64,000 nt of DNA. Source: an uncultured Saprospiraceae bacterium. Lineage in GTDB: Bacteria > Bacteroidota > Bacteroidia > Chitinophagales > Saprospiraceae. This document shows positions 25,521 to 35,900 of the stretch, in pieces. A program made the position numbers and the translations under genes. How positions within the stretch are numbered: the stretch's first letter is position 1; each line of letters opens with the position of its first letter. The stretch lies in NCBI GenBank assembly GCA_937926205.1, contig CALEYL010000036.1:62001-126000 (forward strand), read 5' to 3'. Below the pieces are notes generated by a model. It had not been told where the DNA came from. It did not search any database and saw only the letters and a program-made list of their open reading frames with translations.

Positions 25521-28500
25521 CTATTTGCGAAAATGGCTGGGTGTTTTTCCGAATTCTTCTGTAAAATAGGTGGTCATATTTTGCGGGTGCTTGAACCCTA
25601 CTGCGAATGCGATTTCGGTTATCGTCAATTCAGTGGTATGCAACAGTTCTTTTGCCTTTTGCAAGCGAAAAGAGCGGATATAGCGGGTCGTGGATTTACC
25701 CGTAACGGCTTTTATTTTGTTGTGCAACTGCGTACGGCTCATTCCCAGCACCCGACAGAGCTCAGGGGTTCCAAAATCTTCCTCTTCAATATTTTCTGTC
25801 AGGGCTTGTTGAAGTTTCGCAATGAAGGTATCTTCAAAGTTAACTGGTTTGATTACACGATCCTTTGTGTCCGCCACAATTACCTGTCCACTGGAATAGC
25901 GCTCTTGCAGTTTACGCCGTAGTTCCAGCAATTTCCTTAACCGCACCAATAATTCTTTCTTGTTAAAAGGTTTTGAAAGGTAGGCATCGGCGCCCCTTTC
26001 CAGGCCTTCTATGCGTGAAGCATCATCGGTTTTTGCGGTAAGGATGATTATTGGGATGTGGCTCGTGAGTTCATCATTCTTCAGCGTATTGACGACCTCA
26101 AAGCCATCTTTTACAGGCATCATTACATCAGAAATAATAATATCAGGTATGGTTTTCAGCGCCAGGTCTATACCTTCCTGACCGTTGGTGGCGGTTACCA
26201 CCTGATAGGAATCTTCCACACAGGTGATGAGGTATTGCAGGACGTCGTTATTGTCTTCTATTATCAGCAATGTGGGTAAGTCTTTACCAACCCTTGCGGA
26301 TTGATGCGGCACTTCCCGTAAGACTGTGTTTTTTAATGGTTTTGGTGATTCTAATTCAGGCAATTGTTCCGTGTCCGGCACTTCTTCCCGTCCCGGGATG
26401 ATGGGGAGTATTACAGCGAAGGTCGTACCTTCTCCAATCTGGCTGTTTACAGCCAGCGCGCCCTGCATCAATTGTACCAATTCTTTTACGAGAGCAAGGC
26501 CGATACCCGTTCCATGTCCACTGCGGCTGTACTGGTTATCTGCCTGATAAAAGCGGTCGAAAACATGAGGGAGTTCAGCAGAATCAATCCCTGAACCATT
26601 GTCTGTAACGGAAACAGAAACCCAATCGCCTTCGTGTTTGCCCATAGGCCGGAGGCTCAGGAAGCTGTCTTTGCTCAGTAGTTTTTTCCACTCTTCCGAG
26701 TGTTGAACATGCACAGCAATGCTGCCATTTTCAGGGGCAAATTTTAATGCATTAGACAGTAAGTTGGATAGGATGGTTTGAAAACGCTCCTTATCGATCA
26801 TCATGGGCAGCCTGTTAATGGTAGAACTAAACTGAAGTCTGATTTTTTTGATAGTTGCAGGTGATTCATAACTGCCGACCATGTATTTGACGTATTCCAC
26901 CAGGTCTGCATTTATGGGAAGTAATTGCAAGGCCTTTGCTTCCAGCTTGGCGAGGTCGAGAATCTGGTTGATCAACTGCAAAAGGTTTTCTCCGTTTCGC
27001 TTGATGGAAGCGCCCAGGGTTTTTAGTTTGGAAAAAGGTTTGGAAGGCTCAAAATGAGCAACCTCTTCCGCCATGCCCTGAATAACGGTCAGCGGCGTCC
27101 GGAATTCGTGAGTGATATTGGTATAAAGTTTTGATTTAAAGTCATCCAGCTCTTTGAGGCGCTCGGCCTCATGCTGCAGACGCTGCCGATGCAAAAAGAA
27201 CCTGAAGATACTGTAAATGGCCCCTGAAAACAGCAGCAAATAGACCAGGTAGGCTAGGGTAGTGCGGTACCAGGGGGGCAGGATGTTTATTTTCAGCACG
27301 GTAGGATTTTCATTCCAGGTTCCGTCATTGTTGCAGGCCTTAACAAAAAAGGAATATTTCCCGGGGGGCAGGTTGAGGTAAGTAGCAATGTTTTCAGTTG
27401 TTTCATGGGCCCACGGTGCTTCTGCTCCTTTCAGGTAGTATTTAAACCTGTTTTTTGTAGGAGCTGAATATTCAAGGGCTACCAGTTCCAGGCTGATGTT
27501 GTTTTTTGAATAGGGCAGGGTTATCTGTTGGGTGAACTCAATGGATTTATTCAAGAGCCCGGAGGCATCTCCATAGTTGATTTTTCGGTTGTTTACTTCC
27601 AAACCGGTAATCCATACTTTTGGCTCAACGGGGTTGTCTGAGAAAAATTTGGGGTGAAAAGCGATGAGCCCCATGATGGAACCAAAGTACATGGTTCCGT
27701 CGAGTCCTTTGGCAACAGCTTTTGAATTAAATTCATTGGAAGGGAGGCCATCTTCAACCGTATAGTTTCTGATGATACCTGAAGCAGGGTTGTAGCGAAT
27801 CAGTCCTTTGTTGGAACTCAACCAGAGGTTTCCCGACTCATCGGCTAAAATACCGTAGATCACATCATTGGGCAGGCCATTGGCGGAAGTCAAATTGGTA
27901 ATGTGCCTGGTGTTCATGTCCAGGCAGCTCAGACCACCGCCCCCGGTGCCAATCCAAAGCAGGTTGGGATTTGATGGATCTGGCAGTAAAGACAGGATTT
28001 CATTGCTTAACAGGTTGTTTTTATCTCCGGGAATGACATCAAAAAGTGAGAATTTGAAACCCTCTGCCTGGGGCGTTCCATGGAGGAGACCTTTGTCTGT
28101 GGCAATCCACATGTGGTTGTCAGGGGTTTGAACGACATCAAAAGTCCTATGGCCTCCTTTGAGAATGTTACCAAAATCAAAAACAGAGGATCGTTGTATG
28201 GTCGGTTCATACCTGAATAATTTTCCGGGAACGACCATCAAAACATTGCCCTGCCGGTCTAATTTAGCAATAATGGTTGAATTGCCCGCAAAAGGGAAAG
28301 AAGCTGCCAATTGCCATCCTGTTTCGGGGCTGCCTTTAAAAAGAGCGATCCTTAAATCGTTCTGATATTCAGCTGCCCAGTATCCTCCATTAGGGTCTCT
28401 GATCAGGCATTCAATCCTTTTAAAACGATCAGCAATAGCGCTGGAAAAGATGGATTGTGGGGGCGTATAAATGTTGTTTTTTAAGTGGACAAATTCCGGC

Positions 28501-29615
28501 CTGCCATTGTTGTCAAAAAAGAGGGGTTTATTGACCGACTCTCCGGGGTAATATTGTTTAAATCGTCCCTTTTGGGGGGCGTATTTGATCAATCCATATC
28601 CATTGGTACCCATCCACACAATTCCTGATCGGTCTTCAATGATATCCAGCACCGATTTAACGGGAATGGTAATTTTAGTAGCGCTATTTTCTAATTCCGA
28701 AAATGGTTTTTTAAAATCCGGTAATTTAGAAACCAGCATTTGATAGCTGCCGCTAAGAATAATACCGCCGTTTTTGCTAAATAAGATATTTTTGTACTCA
28801 TTATTTTTCAAACGCATGCTCCTCCAGGAGTTATTTTTAAACCGGAGTATACAGGAATCAGTGATTAACCAAACTGCGCCCTCCGGGTCAGTTTTCAGGT
28901 CTTTTAAGTACTGACTTGTTTGGAAATTATGAAGCTTAAAAGTTTTAGTTTCGCCGGTCTTTGCAACCATTCTTTTTAGCGACTCTCCGTTTGAATACCA
29001 AAGTGTATCTCCCTTATAATTACCTGAAAATTTATAGATATGACTTTTATGTGGTTTTTCGATATATTGAAAATTTACTTCAATTTTATCCAAATCCTGT
29101 TTTTGGGGCCATTCTTCAGGCATAAATATTTTTACAAAGCACCATTCTTTATGATCTGAATTTAGCACTGCATAAATATTTCCCCATTTATCAATATAGG
29201 TACTTAAAACGGAATAATCACTTGGAAAACCCCTGTTGGCGTCTTTTAGTAACAGGTCGTAAGCTTTGTTTGTGTTTTTATCAAAAATTTTGATGCCCTG
29301 TTTGGAAAACCCCAGGATCAGGTAATTTTTATACTCGCTTATGGTGCGAACCCACCTGGCAGGAAGGGAGTTGGCGTCAAACCCGGGAGAAAATGATTTG
29401 AACTGACGGCCATCGTAGCGGTTCAGGCCATACCTTGTCCCAATCCAGATAAACCCTTCTTTGTCTTGCAAAAGACAGCTTACATATCCCTGCGACAAGC
29501 CATCATCAACCCCTAATTCTTCTAAATTGACAGGAGATTGAGCAAGGCTGAACGTACCTGCATTCAGGCATATCAGCATTAAGAACAAAGGCAGCATCTG
29601 TTTGCAAAAAACCAT
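25521..29615 (-). CDS. Hybrid two-component sensor/response regulator with AraC output (HTCS type)
   Basis: This 1364-aa membrane protein joins a whole signalling pathway in one chain. The ATG at 29615 gives a signal peptide ending GTFSLAQ. A two-component propeller sensor fills about residues 30-690 (DKEGFIWIGTRYGLNRYDG; DESGNLWLSSNKGLIRYNP), then a Y_Y_Y domain (700-775) and one membrane helix (about 785-808). The kinase core has phospho-acceptor His836 (NITHEFRTPLTV) and an ATPase domain (NLLSNALKFAP, DNGSGI). The receiver has Asp1163 (SDVMMPVKDGFE). An AraC-type double helix-turn-helix occupies the last 100 residues. HTCS proteins usually sense glycans and activate neighbouring genes. Here the neighbours are giant secreted proteins, two of which carry matching direct-repeat sites. 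Confidence 0.95.
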   Translation of the reverse strand: MVFCKQMLPLFLMLICLNAGTFSLAQSPVNLEELGVDDGLSQGYVSCLLQDKEGFIWIGTRYGLNRYDGRQFKSFSPGFDANSLPARWVRTISEYKNYLILGFSKQGIKIFDKNTNKAYDLLLKDANRGFPSDYSVLSTYIDKWGNIYAVLNSDHKEWCFVKIFMPEEWPQKQDLDKIEVNFQYIEKPHKSHIYKFSGNYKGDTLWYSNGESLKRMVAKTGETKTFKLHNFQTSQYLKDLKTDPEGAVWLITDSCILRFKNNSWRSMRLKNNEYKNILFSKNGGIILSGSYQMLVSKLPDFKKPFSELENSATKITIPVKSVLDIIEDRSGIVWMGTNGYGLIKYAPQKGRFKQYYPGESVNKPLFFDNNGRPEFVHLKNNIYTPPQSIFSSAIADRFKRIECLIRDPNGGYWAAEYQNDLRIALFKGSPETGWQLAASFPFAGNSTIIAKLDRQGNVLMVVPGKLFRYEPTIQRSSVFDFGNILKGGHRTFDVVQTPDNHMWIATDKGLLHGTPQAEGFKFSLFDVIPGDKNNLLSNEILSLLPDPSNPNLLWIGTGGGGLSCLDMNTRHITNLTSANGLPNDVIYGILADESGNLWLSSNKGLIRYNPASGIIRNYTVEDGLPSNEFNSKAVAKGLDGTMYFGSIMGLIAFHPKFFSDNPVEPKVWITGLEVNNRKINYGDASGLLNKSIEFTQQITLPYSKNNISLELVALEYSAPTKNRFKYYLKGAEAPWAHETTENIATYLNLPPGKYSFFVKACNNDGTWNENPTVLKINILPPWYRTTLAYLVYLLLFSGAIYSIFRFFLHRQRLQHEAERLKELDDFKSKLYTNITHEFRTPLTVIQGMAEEVAHFEPSKPFSKLKTLGASIKRNGENLLQLINQILDLAKLEAKALQLLPINADLVEYVKYMVGSYESPATIKKIRLQFSSTINRLPMMIDKERFQTILSNLLSNALKFAPENGSIAVHVQHSEEWKKLLSKDSFLSLRPMGKHEGDWVSVSVTDNGSGIDSAELPHVFDRFYQADNQYSRSGHGTGIGLALVKELVQLMQGALAVNSQIGEGTTFAVILPIIPGREEVPDTEQLPELESPKPLKNTVLREVPHQSARVGKDLPTLLIIEDNNDVLQYLITCVEDSYQVVTATNGQEGIDLALKTIPDIIISDVMMPVKDGFEVVNTLKNDELTSHIPIIILTAKTDDASRIEGLERGADAYLSKPFNKKELLVRLRKLLELRRKLQERYSSGQVIVADTKDRVIKPVNFEDTFIAKLQQALTENIEEEDFGTPELCRVLGMSRTQLHNKIKAVTGKSTTRYIRSFRLQKAKELLHTTELTITEIAFAVGFKHPQNMTTYFTEEFGKTPSHFRK

Positions 29616-29763
29616 ATTCAAATTTAAGCTATGGCTGGTTATCCTGATAAAGATAAAGTGGTTTGAAGACACTTACTGTCAGGATATTTGCAAAATAGAG
29701 CAGTTTTCGTCGTAATTTCTTACGAATCGTTCTGTTTTAAGAATAAATAACGTGGAATACTAA

Positions 29764-29828
29764 AAAACAGCTTAGTTGACATCATCCACACCATAAAAGG
29801 CTTGAAATGTTGTCACCTAAGCTGTTTT
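29764..29828 (-). terminator. Terminator of the 1008-aa secreted protein gene
   Basis: AAAACAGCTTAG-T-TGACA (29764-29781) pairs with TGTCA-C-CTAAGCTGTTTT (29811-29828) with one mismatch and a 29-nt loop. On the minus strand the stem ends in CTGTTTTTTAG. It lies about 60 bp past the stop codon of the gene ending at 29890. Confidence 0.65.
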
Positions 29829-29889
29829 ATCGCTGCTTGCGCGCGACTTTACCCGCTTTTATGTACGCTAAAAACGAGGTTTCGCCAAA

Positions 29890-32800
29890 CTATCGCGCCA
29901 GCACCACCCGTCGCGTTGTATCCGGGAGGCCGTCTGTTTTTACTTTTATCAGATACATCCCGCTCTGCAAGGTCGACAGGTCGAGCTGTTCTGTTGCGGT
30001 TTGCACCTCCTCTATTTCGACCTGGCGAAGCAGCTCTCCGGTGAGGCTATACAGCTCTATCTGCACCGTTCTTCCAAGATATTGAGTGAGATTTACATTC
30101 AACTCCCCAGGTGTTGGATTCGGGTAAGCCTCAAAGCCATACGGCTCCTCTACGCTCTCTTCGCCACCTGCGCGGGCCAGGGTCGGAGTTACCACCGTAC
30201 TTGCCCCGCTAAAGCTCACGTTGTCAAAAGTAGCCGTCACCGTACTGGTTTGTTGGTAATTGGTCGCTACCAAACCCATCTGGATGCAAGCATTCATCTG
30301 AATGGTCTGAGCGCCGACCAGGTACCACACGGCGCCGTTGGGCGACACATACATGCTGAACTGATTACCCGTACGAACCAAACGCAGCCAATAGCGGTTC
30401 TGGCTCGAAAACTGCTGCGGATTAGCCGCGCCGTTGGTCGTGGTCCGGAATTCGCGCCGGCTGAAATTACTCAAATTGGTCATCAATTGCGCCTTCTTCG
30501 CGCCGGCCGTGTTGCTCTCGCGCATGATTACGCCCGCCCAGCCGAGGGATGTGCCGCTAATGCCCGTCACTTGTGCCGTGATGCTGCCGTTTCCACAGAG
30601 TGTGCGCTGGGAAAAAGCTGTTGCATCGCTCGTATAAGGAGACCCGTACAGGCAATTGGTGCTCGTAGCCGTCCACACGCCCGTACCTGAATTGTAAGCG
30701 ATGCTGTTGCCGTTGGCGCAGTTTACGCCATTTGGATTTTGGCTCCAACCGCAGGGCAGGCCGGCTACCGTGATGGTGCTGGTGCAAGTGGCCGTCATGT
30801 TGCTCGCATTCGTTGCCGTTACCGTTACCGGAACGCTTTGGCCTACCTGCTCGCAGGTGACGAATGATGGATTGAGAGAGAGCGTCGCATTAGATGTAGT
30901 GGCCAATTGGTTTGCTACGAGCGGAATGCTGTTTTGGCCGTTGAAAGTGATCGTCTGGTTGTTGCAGTTAACCATGGGAGGAGGTCCACCGGCACAATTT
31001 GTGGTAGAAAAGAAAATGTTATCCAGATAGATGTCTACGGGCACAAGGCTGCCGGGGCCATTTGCCGCGAATTTCATTTGGAATACGCCATCCCAGGTCA
31101 TTCCGCCAAAAGCACTCTTAGGCAATGATATTCTTGTCCACTCGCCTCGAACATAAGGCACTGTTACCAGGACTTCTGCCGGGCCTGTTCCTGAATTTAT
31201 GGGACTCACCTGAAGCGTTGTGGTGGATGGATTGGCATCTGTCCAAACATCGAAGTTTAAGAACTCCAGGGCTGACAAATTGGTTTGAGTCAACTCTGTA
31301 CCCTGGTAGTTGAAATTTCGATAAGCTAAAATGACATTTCCAGTCCCGGGATTATAATTTGGATTTGTTAATGCAAAACCGGATTGTCCCCAGTTAGGGT
31401 TGTAGTTGGTCGCGATATTTGGTGAATAAAAATCACCATAAATGGACACCACATTCGATGCCGGGCAGGTAGGGTCGGGGGCGTTGGTGGTGGGTACTGC
31501 CGCAGGCGTTAACGTAGTAATGGTGGCAACAGCAGGGGGCGAGAAAAGCATAGTTGCTGTGTTGTATTGATACAACCAAAAAGTATATTGTGTTGCAGCA
31601 CTAAGCCCGGCGATGTTAAACCCAAATGGGGAAACTCCGTTTCCGTCACCCGGGATTGAACCGAAAGTGTGTTGGGTTGCATTCAGAGGATTTGCAGGAG
31701 CTGTAGCTGTTGGAGAATAATATAAGCGGTAAACTATATTATTGGCGCCAACGTTATTTGGACCAGCAGCTAAGAATGCGCTTGAACTTGAAGGATTCAT
31801 AGCCACGAAGCCAACGGGTTGGTTCGGAGCCACAGGAGGAGGAGGAGGGGGTGTTATACCACAGGTAGAAAAATAGATATTGTCCAAATAGATATCAACC
31901 GGAACGGTACTTCCCGGGCCATTTGCTGCGAATTTCAATTGGAATACGGCATCCCAGGTCATTCCACCAAAAGCACTTTTAGGCAATGATATTCTTGTCC
32001 ACTGGCCTCTAACATAAGGCACGGTTACTAATATTTCTGCCGGGCCTGTTCCTTGATTGATAGGACTCACCTGGAGCGTTGTGGTGGATGGATTGGCATC
32101 TGTCCAAACGTCGAAGTTTATGAATGTCATGCCCGACAAATTGGTTTGAGTCAACTCTGTGCCCTGGTAGTTGAAATTTGGATAAGCCAAAATGACATTT
32201 CCTGTTCCTGGATTATAATTTGGATTAACGGATCCAAAACCGGATTGCCCCCAGTTAGGGTTGTAGTTGGTCGCGATATTTGGTGAATAAAAATCACCAT
32301 AAACGGACACCACATTCGCTGCCGGGCAGGTAGGGTCGGGGGCGTTGGTGGTGGGAGCTGCCGGAGGCGATAATGTAGATCTGGTTACAACGGCAGGAAT
32401 CGAATAAAGCATATCTACCGTGTTGTATTGATACAACCAAAAAGTATATCCAGTTGCAGCAGTAAGTCCAGAGATACTAAACCCAAATGCGGCAGTCCCG
32501 TTTCCGTCACCCGGGATTGAACCGAAAGTGTGTTGGGTTGCAGTCAGTGGATTTGCAGGAGCTGAAGCTGTTGGAGAATAAAATAACCGGTACACTATGT
32601 TATTGGTGCCAACATTGTTAGGACCAACAGCTATGAATACACTTGAAACCGTCGAGGAATTGGCTACAAAGCCAACAGGTTGGTTCGGAGCCATAAAAGT
32701 GGTAGAAGGAACATCCGCAAAAGACGCTGTAATGGATGTCTTGCTCAATAAATAGTTGTCACCCAGAGCAGCAGCGTCAACTGCCGTACTGTGCGTCACC

Positions 32801-32916
32801 AGGTCCACAACAGGCGGTGAAACTGGTGTGAATCCTGTTATCAGGATGGCCAGCCCCAGTAGCAGTGCGTTTGCGTTGCGCCAAGACTTAAAATAAGTGA
32901 AAATTGCTTTTTTCAT
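29890..32916 (-). CDS. Secreted protein with duplicated carbohydrate-binding-like unit and T9SS type A sorting domain
   Basis: This is a 1008-aa protein. The ATG at 32916 starts a signal segment (MKKAIFTYFKSW, then LLLGLAILITGF). Two tandem 287-residue units follow. Each begins with a fibronectin-like part (NQPVGFVA; YTFWLYQYNT) and continues with a module (VYGDFYSPNIATNYNPNWGQ to VPVDIYLDNIYFS) that resembles the putative carbohydrate-binding modules appended to Bacteroidota glycoside hydrolases; a proline run (TPPPPPPVAP) links them. A lectin-like module (TLCGNGSITAQV, GWAGVIMRESNTAGAKK) and a Por secretion tail (FEAYPNPTPGELNVNL) follow. No catalytic domain is seen. It starts 74 bp after the stop of the 2621-aa gene, so the two may be co-transcribed. 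Confidence 0.88.
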   Translation of the reverse strand: MKKAIFTYFKSWRNANALLLGLAILITGFTPVSPPVVDLVTHSTAVDAAALGDNYLLSKTSITASFADVPSTTFMAPNQPVGFVANSSTVSSVFIAVGPNNVGTNNIVYRLFYSPTASAPANPLTATQHTFGSIPGDGNGTAAFGFSISGLTAATGYTFWLYQYNTVDMLYSIPAVVTRSTLSPPAAPTTNAPDPTCPAANVVSVYGDFYSPNIATNYNPNWGQSGFGSVNPNYNPGTGNVILAYPNFNYQGTELTQTNLSGMTFINFDVWTDANPSTTTLQVSPINQGTGPAEILVTVPYVRGQWTRISLPKSAFGGMTWDAVFQLKFAANGPGSTVPVDIYLDNIYFSTCGITPPPPPPVAPNQPVGFVAMNPSSSSAFLAAGPNNVGANNIVYRLYYSPTATAPANPLNATQHTFGSIPGDGNGVSPFGFNIAGLSAATQYTFWLYQYNTATMLFSPPAVATITTLTPAAVPTTNAPDPTCPASNVVSIYGDFYSPNIATNYNPNWGQSGFALTNPNYNPGTGNVILAYRNFNYQGTELTQTNLSALEFLNFDVWTDANPSTTTLQVSPINSGTGPAEVLVTVPYVRGEWTRISLPKSAFGGMTWDGVFQMKFAANGPGSLVPVDIYLDNIFFSTTNCAGGPPPMVNCNNQTITFNGQNSIPLVANQLATTSNATLSLNPSFVTCEQVGQSVPVTVTATNASNMTATCTSTITVAGLPCGWSQNPNGVNCANGNSIAYNSGTGVWTATSTNCLYGSPYTSDATAFSQRTLCGNGSITAQVTGISGTSLGWAGVIMRESNTAGAKKAQLMTNLSNFSRREFRTTTNGAANPQQFSSQNRYWLRLVRTGNQFSMYVSPNGAVWYLVGAQTIQMNACIQMGLVATNYQQTSTVTATFDNVSFSGASTVVTPTLARAGGEESVEEPYGFEAYPNPTPGELNVNLTQYLGRTVQIELYSLTGELLRQVEIEEVQTATEQLDLSTLQSGMYLIKVKTDGLPDTTRRVVLAR
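30990..32710 (-). repeat. Two tandem 861-bp coding units
   Basis: The two units inside the 1008-aa protein gene are offset by 861 bp (for example the segments starting near 31081 and 31942) and are highly similar in DNA as well as protein. This suggests recent duplication or ongoing gene conversion. Confidence 0.85.
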
Positions 32917-32990
32917 TAGACTATAATTTGTTATGAAATAAAAATATTCTTTATAGAATCGGTCTTGTAGGTAATCTGCTTTGGGAAAAA

Positions 32991-35900
32991 TCAACGCACC
33001 ACCGTCACTTCCCCTGTCACCGTCTCAACATGGTCGTCAAAAAATTCAATCTCTGCAAAGTACAGATAGACACCCGCACTGACCGGCTGACCGCGGTGGC
33101 TGCCGTCCCATCCGGCAGCACTGGCATCGGGCATCACATTGGTGACACCGAACACATTGCCGCCCCAACGGTCGAATATTTGTAAGTTGCGGATGGTTTT
33201 GACTTTGTCATCGCCAAAAATCCTGAATTTGTCATTAATACCATCCCCGTTTGGACTGAATACATTAGGTACGAAAATTTCATACTTTTGTTCCACAAAC
33301 ACCCAAACTCCATCCTCCGCCCGGCAGCCATTTTCATCAAAGGCAGTCAACTGGTAGACTGTACTAACCCTGGGGCGGGCAAAAGTGACCGGCCCCGTTA
33401 TGTCGTTCAGAAATTCGGTCGGCGTCCATACCACAGAATCAATGTTAAAATTGGCCAATCCCTCCAATCGAATACTGTCGCCGAGGCGTATATTGCGATC
33501 GGGACCGAGGTCGAGGGTGTAAGTCGGGGCAGCAAGAACAACTACCTGCGTTTCAACCATACAATCATTGGCATCCTGTAAGGTGACGGTGTAGTTGCCG
33601 GGGGCAACACCTGCAATTTGTGAGGGCAATGAGCCCAGGCCTGTAAACAAAAGGCCGTCATAAGACACTTCATACGGCGAAGTGCCTCCGTTTGCAAGGG
33701 TAATGGAGATGCTGCCATTAAGTGGATCGAGGCAGTTGGCCATATTGCCCGTAGCCGCAAAACTCAATGCCGTCGGGTCGGTCAGGGTCACCGAAGTGTT
33801 GGCTGTGCAGCCCGCGCCGTCGGTAACTGTAACGGCATAGGTTCCTGCCACCAGTCCGGTCGGGTCTTCGGTGCCATCCAAAGTATTGTTATCCCAATCA
33901 AAAGTCAAAGTGCCGGTTCCGCCGGTGACCGTCAGGTAAATGCTGCCGCTCGCCGCACCGTTACAGCCGGGGTTGGTTCCCACAGCAGTAGCGGAGAGGT
34001 TGCAGTTGGGGGACGTGATGGTAAAAGAACAGGTCTGGGTGCAGCCATTGTCATCGGTGACGATGATGTTGTAATTTCCTGCTATCAAACCAGTTATGGT
34101 TGCTGTTCCCGCAGCCGCCTGCGTTTGCGAGCCACTGGCCGCACCGCTCCAGGCTACCGTGTAAGCTGCTGTGCCGCCGGAAATCTGCACCGTTGCAGAA
34201 CCGTCAGCGGCGCCGATGACAGAGACCGGGTTTTGCTGGGCGCAGACCAAAACGAGCGCTGCCGGATTGGTTAGGGTCACGGAAGTGTTGGTCGTGCAGC
34301 CTGCACCGTCGGTAACTGTAACGGCATAGGTTCCTGCCACCAATCCGGTCGGGTCTTCGGTGCCATCTAAAGTATTGTTGTTCCAATCAAAAGTCAAAGT
34401 GCCGGTTCCGCCCGTGACTGTCAGGTCAATGCTGCCGCTCGCCGCACCGTTACAGCCGGGGTTGGTTCCCACAGCAGTAGCGGAAAGGTTGCAGTTGGGA
34501 GAAGTAATGGTAAAAGAACAGGTCTGCGTGCAGCCATTGTCATCGGTGACGATGATGTTGTAATTACCGGCTATCAAGCCGGTTATGGTTGCTGTTCCGG
34601 CGGCCGCCTGCGTTTGTGAGCCACTGGCCGCACCGCTCCAGGCCACGGTATAAGCCGCTGTGCCGCCGGAAATTTGCACCGTTGCAGAACCGTCAGCGGC
34701 GCCGATGGCGGAGACCGGATTTTGCTGGGCACAGACCAAAACGAGCGCCATCGGATCGGTCAGGGTTACCGAAGTATTGGCCGTACAGCCTGCACCATCG
34801 GTGACCGTAACGGAGTAGGTTCCCGCTACCAGTCCGGTCGGGTCTTCGGTGCCATCCAAAGTATTGTTGTTCCAATCAAAAGTCAAAGTGCCGGTTCCGC
34901 CCGTGACTGTCAGGTCAATGCTGCCGCTTGCTGCGCCATTACAGCCGGGGTTGGTTCCTACAGCAGTAGCGGAAAGGTTGCAGTTGGGGGACGTGATGGT
35001 AAAAGCACAAGTCTGGGTACAGCCATTGTCATCGGTGACGATGATGTTGTAATTTCCTGCTATTAAGCCGGTTATGGTTGCTGTTCCGGCGGCCGCCTGC
35101 GTTTGCGAGCCACTGGCCGCACCGCTCCATGCCACGGAATAAGCTGCCGTGCCGCCGGAAATTTGCACCGTTGCAGAACCGTCGGCGGCGCCGATGGCGG
35201 AGACTGGATTTTGCTGGGCGCAGACCAAAACGAGCGCCATCGGATCGGTCAGGGTTACCGAAGTATTGGCCGTGCAGCCTGCACCGTCGGTAACTGTAAC
35301 GGCATAGGTTCCCGCCACCAGTCCGGTCGGGTCTTCGGTGCCATCCAAAGTATTGTTGTTCCAATCAAAAGTCAAAGTGCCGGTTCCGCCCGTGGCTGTC
35401 AGGTCAATGCTGCCGCTCGCCGCGCCATTACAGCCGGGATTGGTTCCCACAGCAGTAGCGGAGAGGTTGCAATTGGGAGAAGCGATGGTGAAAGCACAGG
35501 TCTGGGTGCAGCCATTGGCATCGGTGACGATGATGTTGTAATTACCGGCTATCAAACCGGTTATGGTTGCTGTTCCCGCCGCCGCCTGATTCTGCGAGCC
35601 ATTAGCCGCACCGCTCCAGGCTACCGTATAAGCTGCCGTACCGCCAGAAATCTGTACCGTTGCCGAGCCGTCGGCGCCGCCGATGGCGGAGACTGGATTT
35701 TGCTGGGCGCAGACCAAAACGAGCGCCGCTGGATCGGTCAGGGTTACCGAAGCATTGGCCGTGCAGCCCGCGCCATCGGTAACCGTAACGGAGTATGTTC
35801 CCGCCACAAGTCCGGTCGGGTCTTCGGTGCCGTCTAAAGTATTGTTGTTCCAATCAAAAGTCAAAGCGCCGGTTCCGCCCGTAACCGTCAGGTCAATGCT

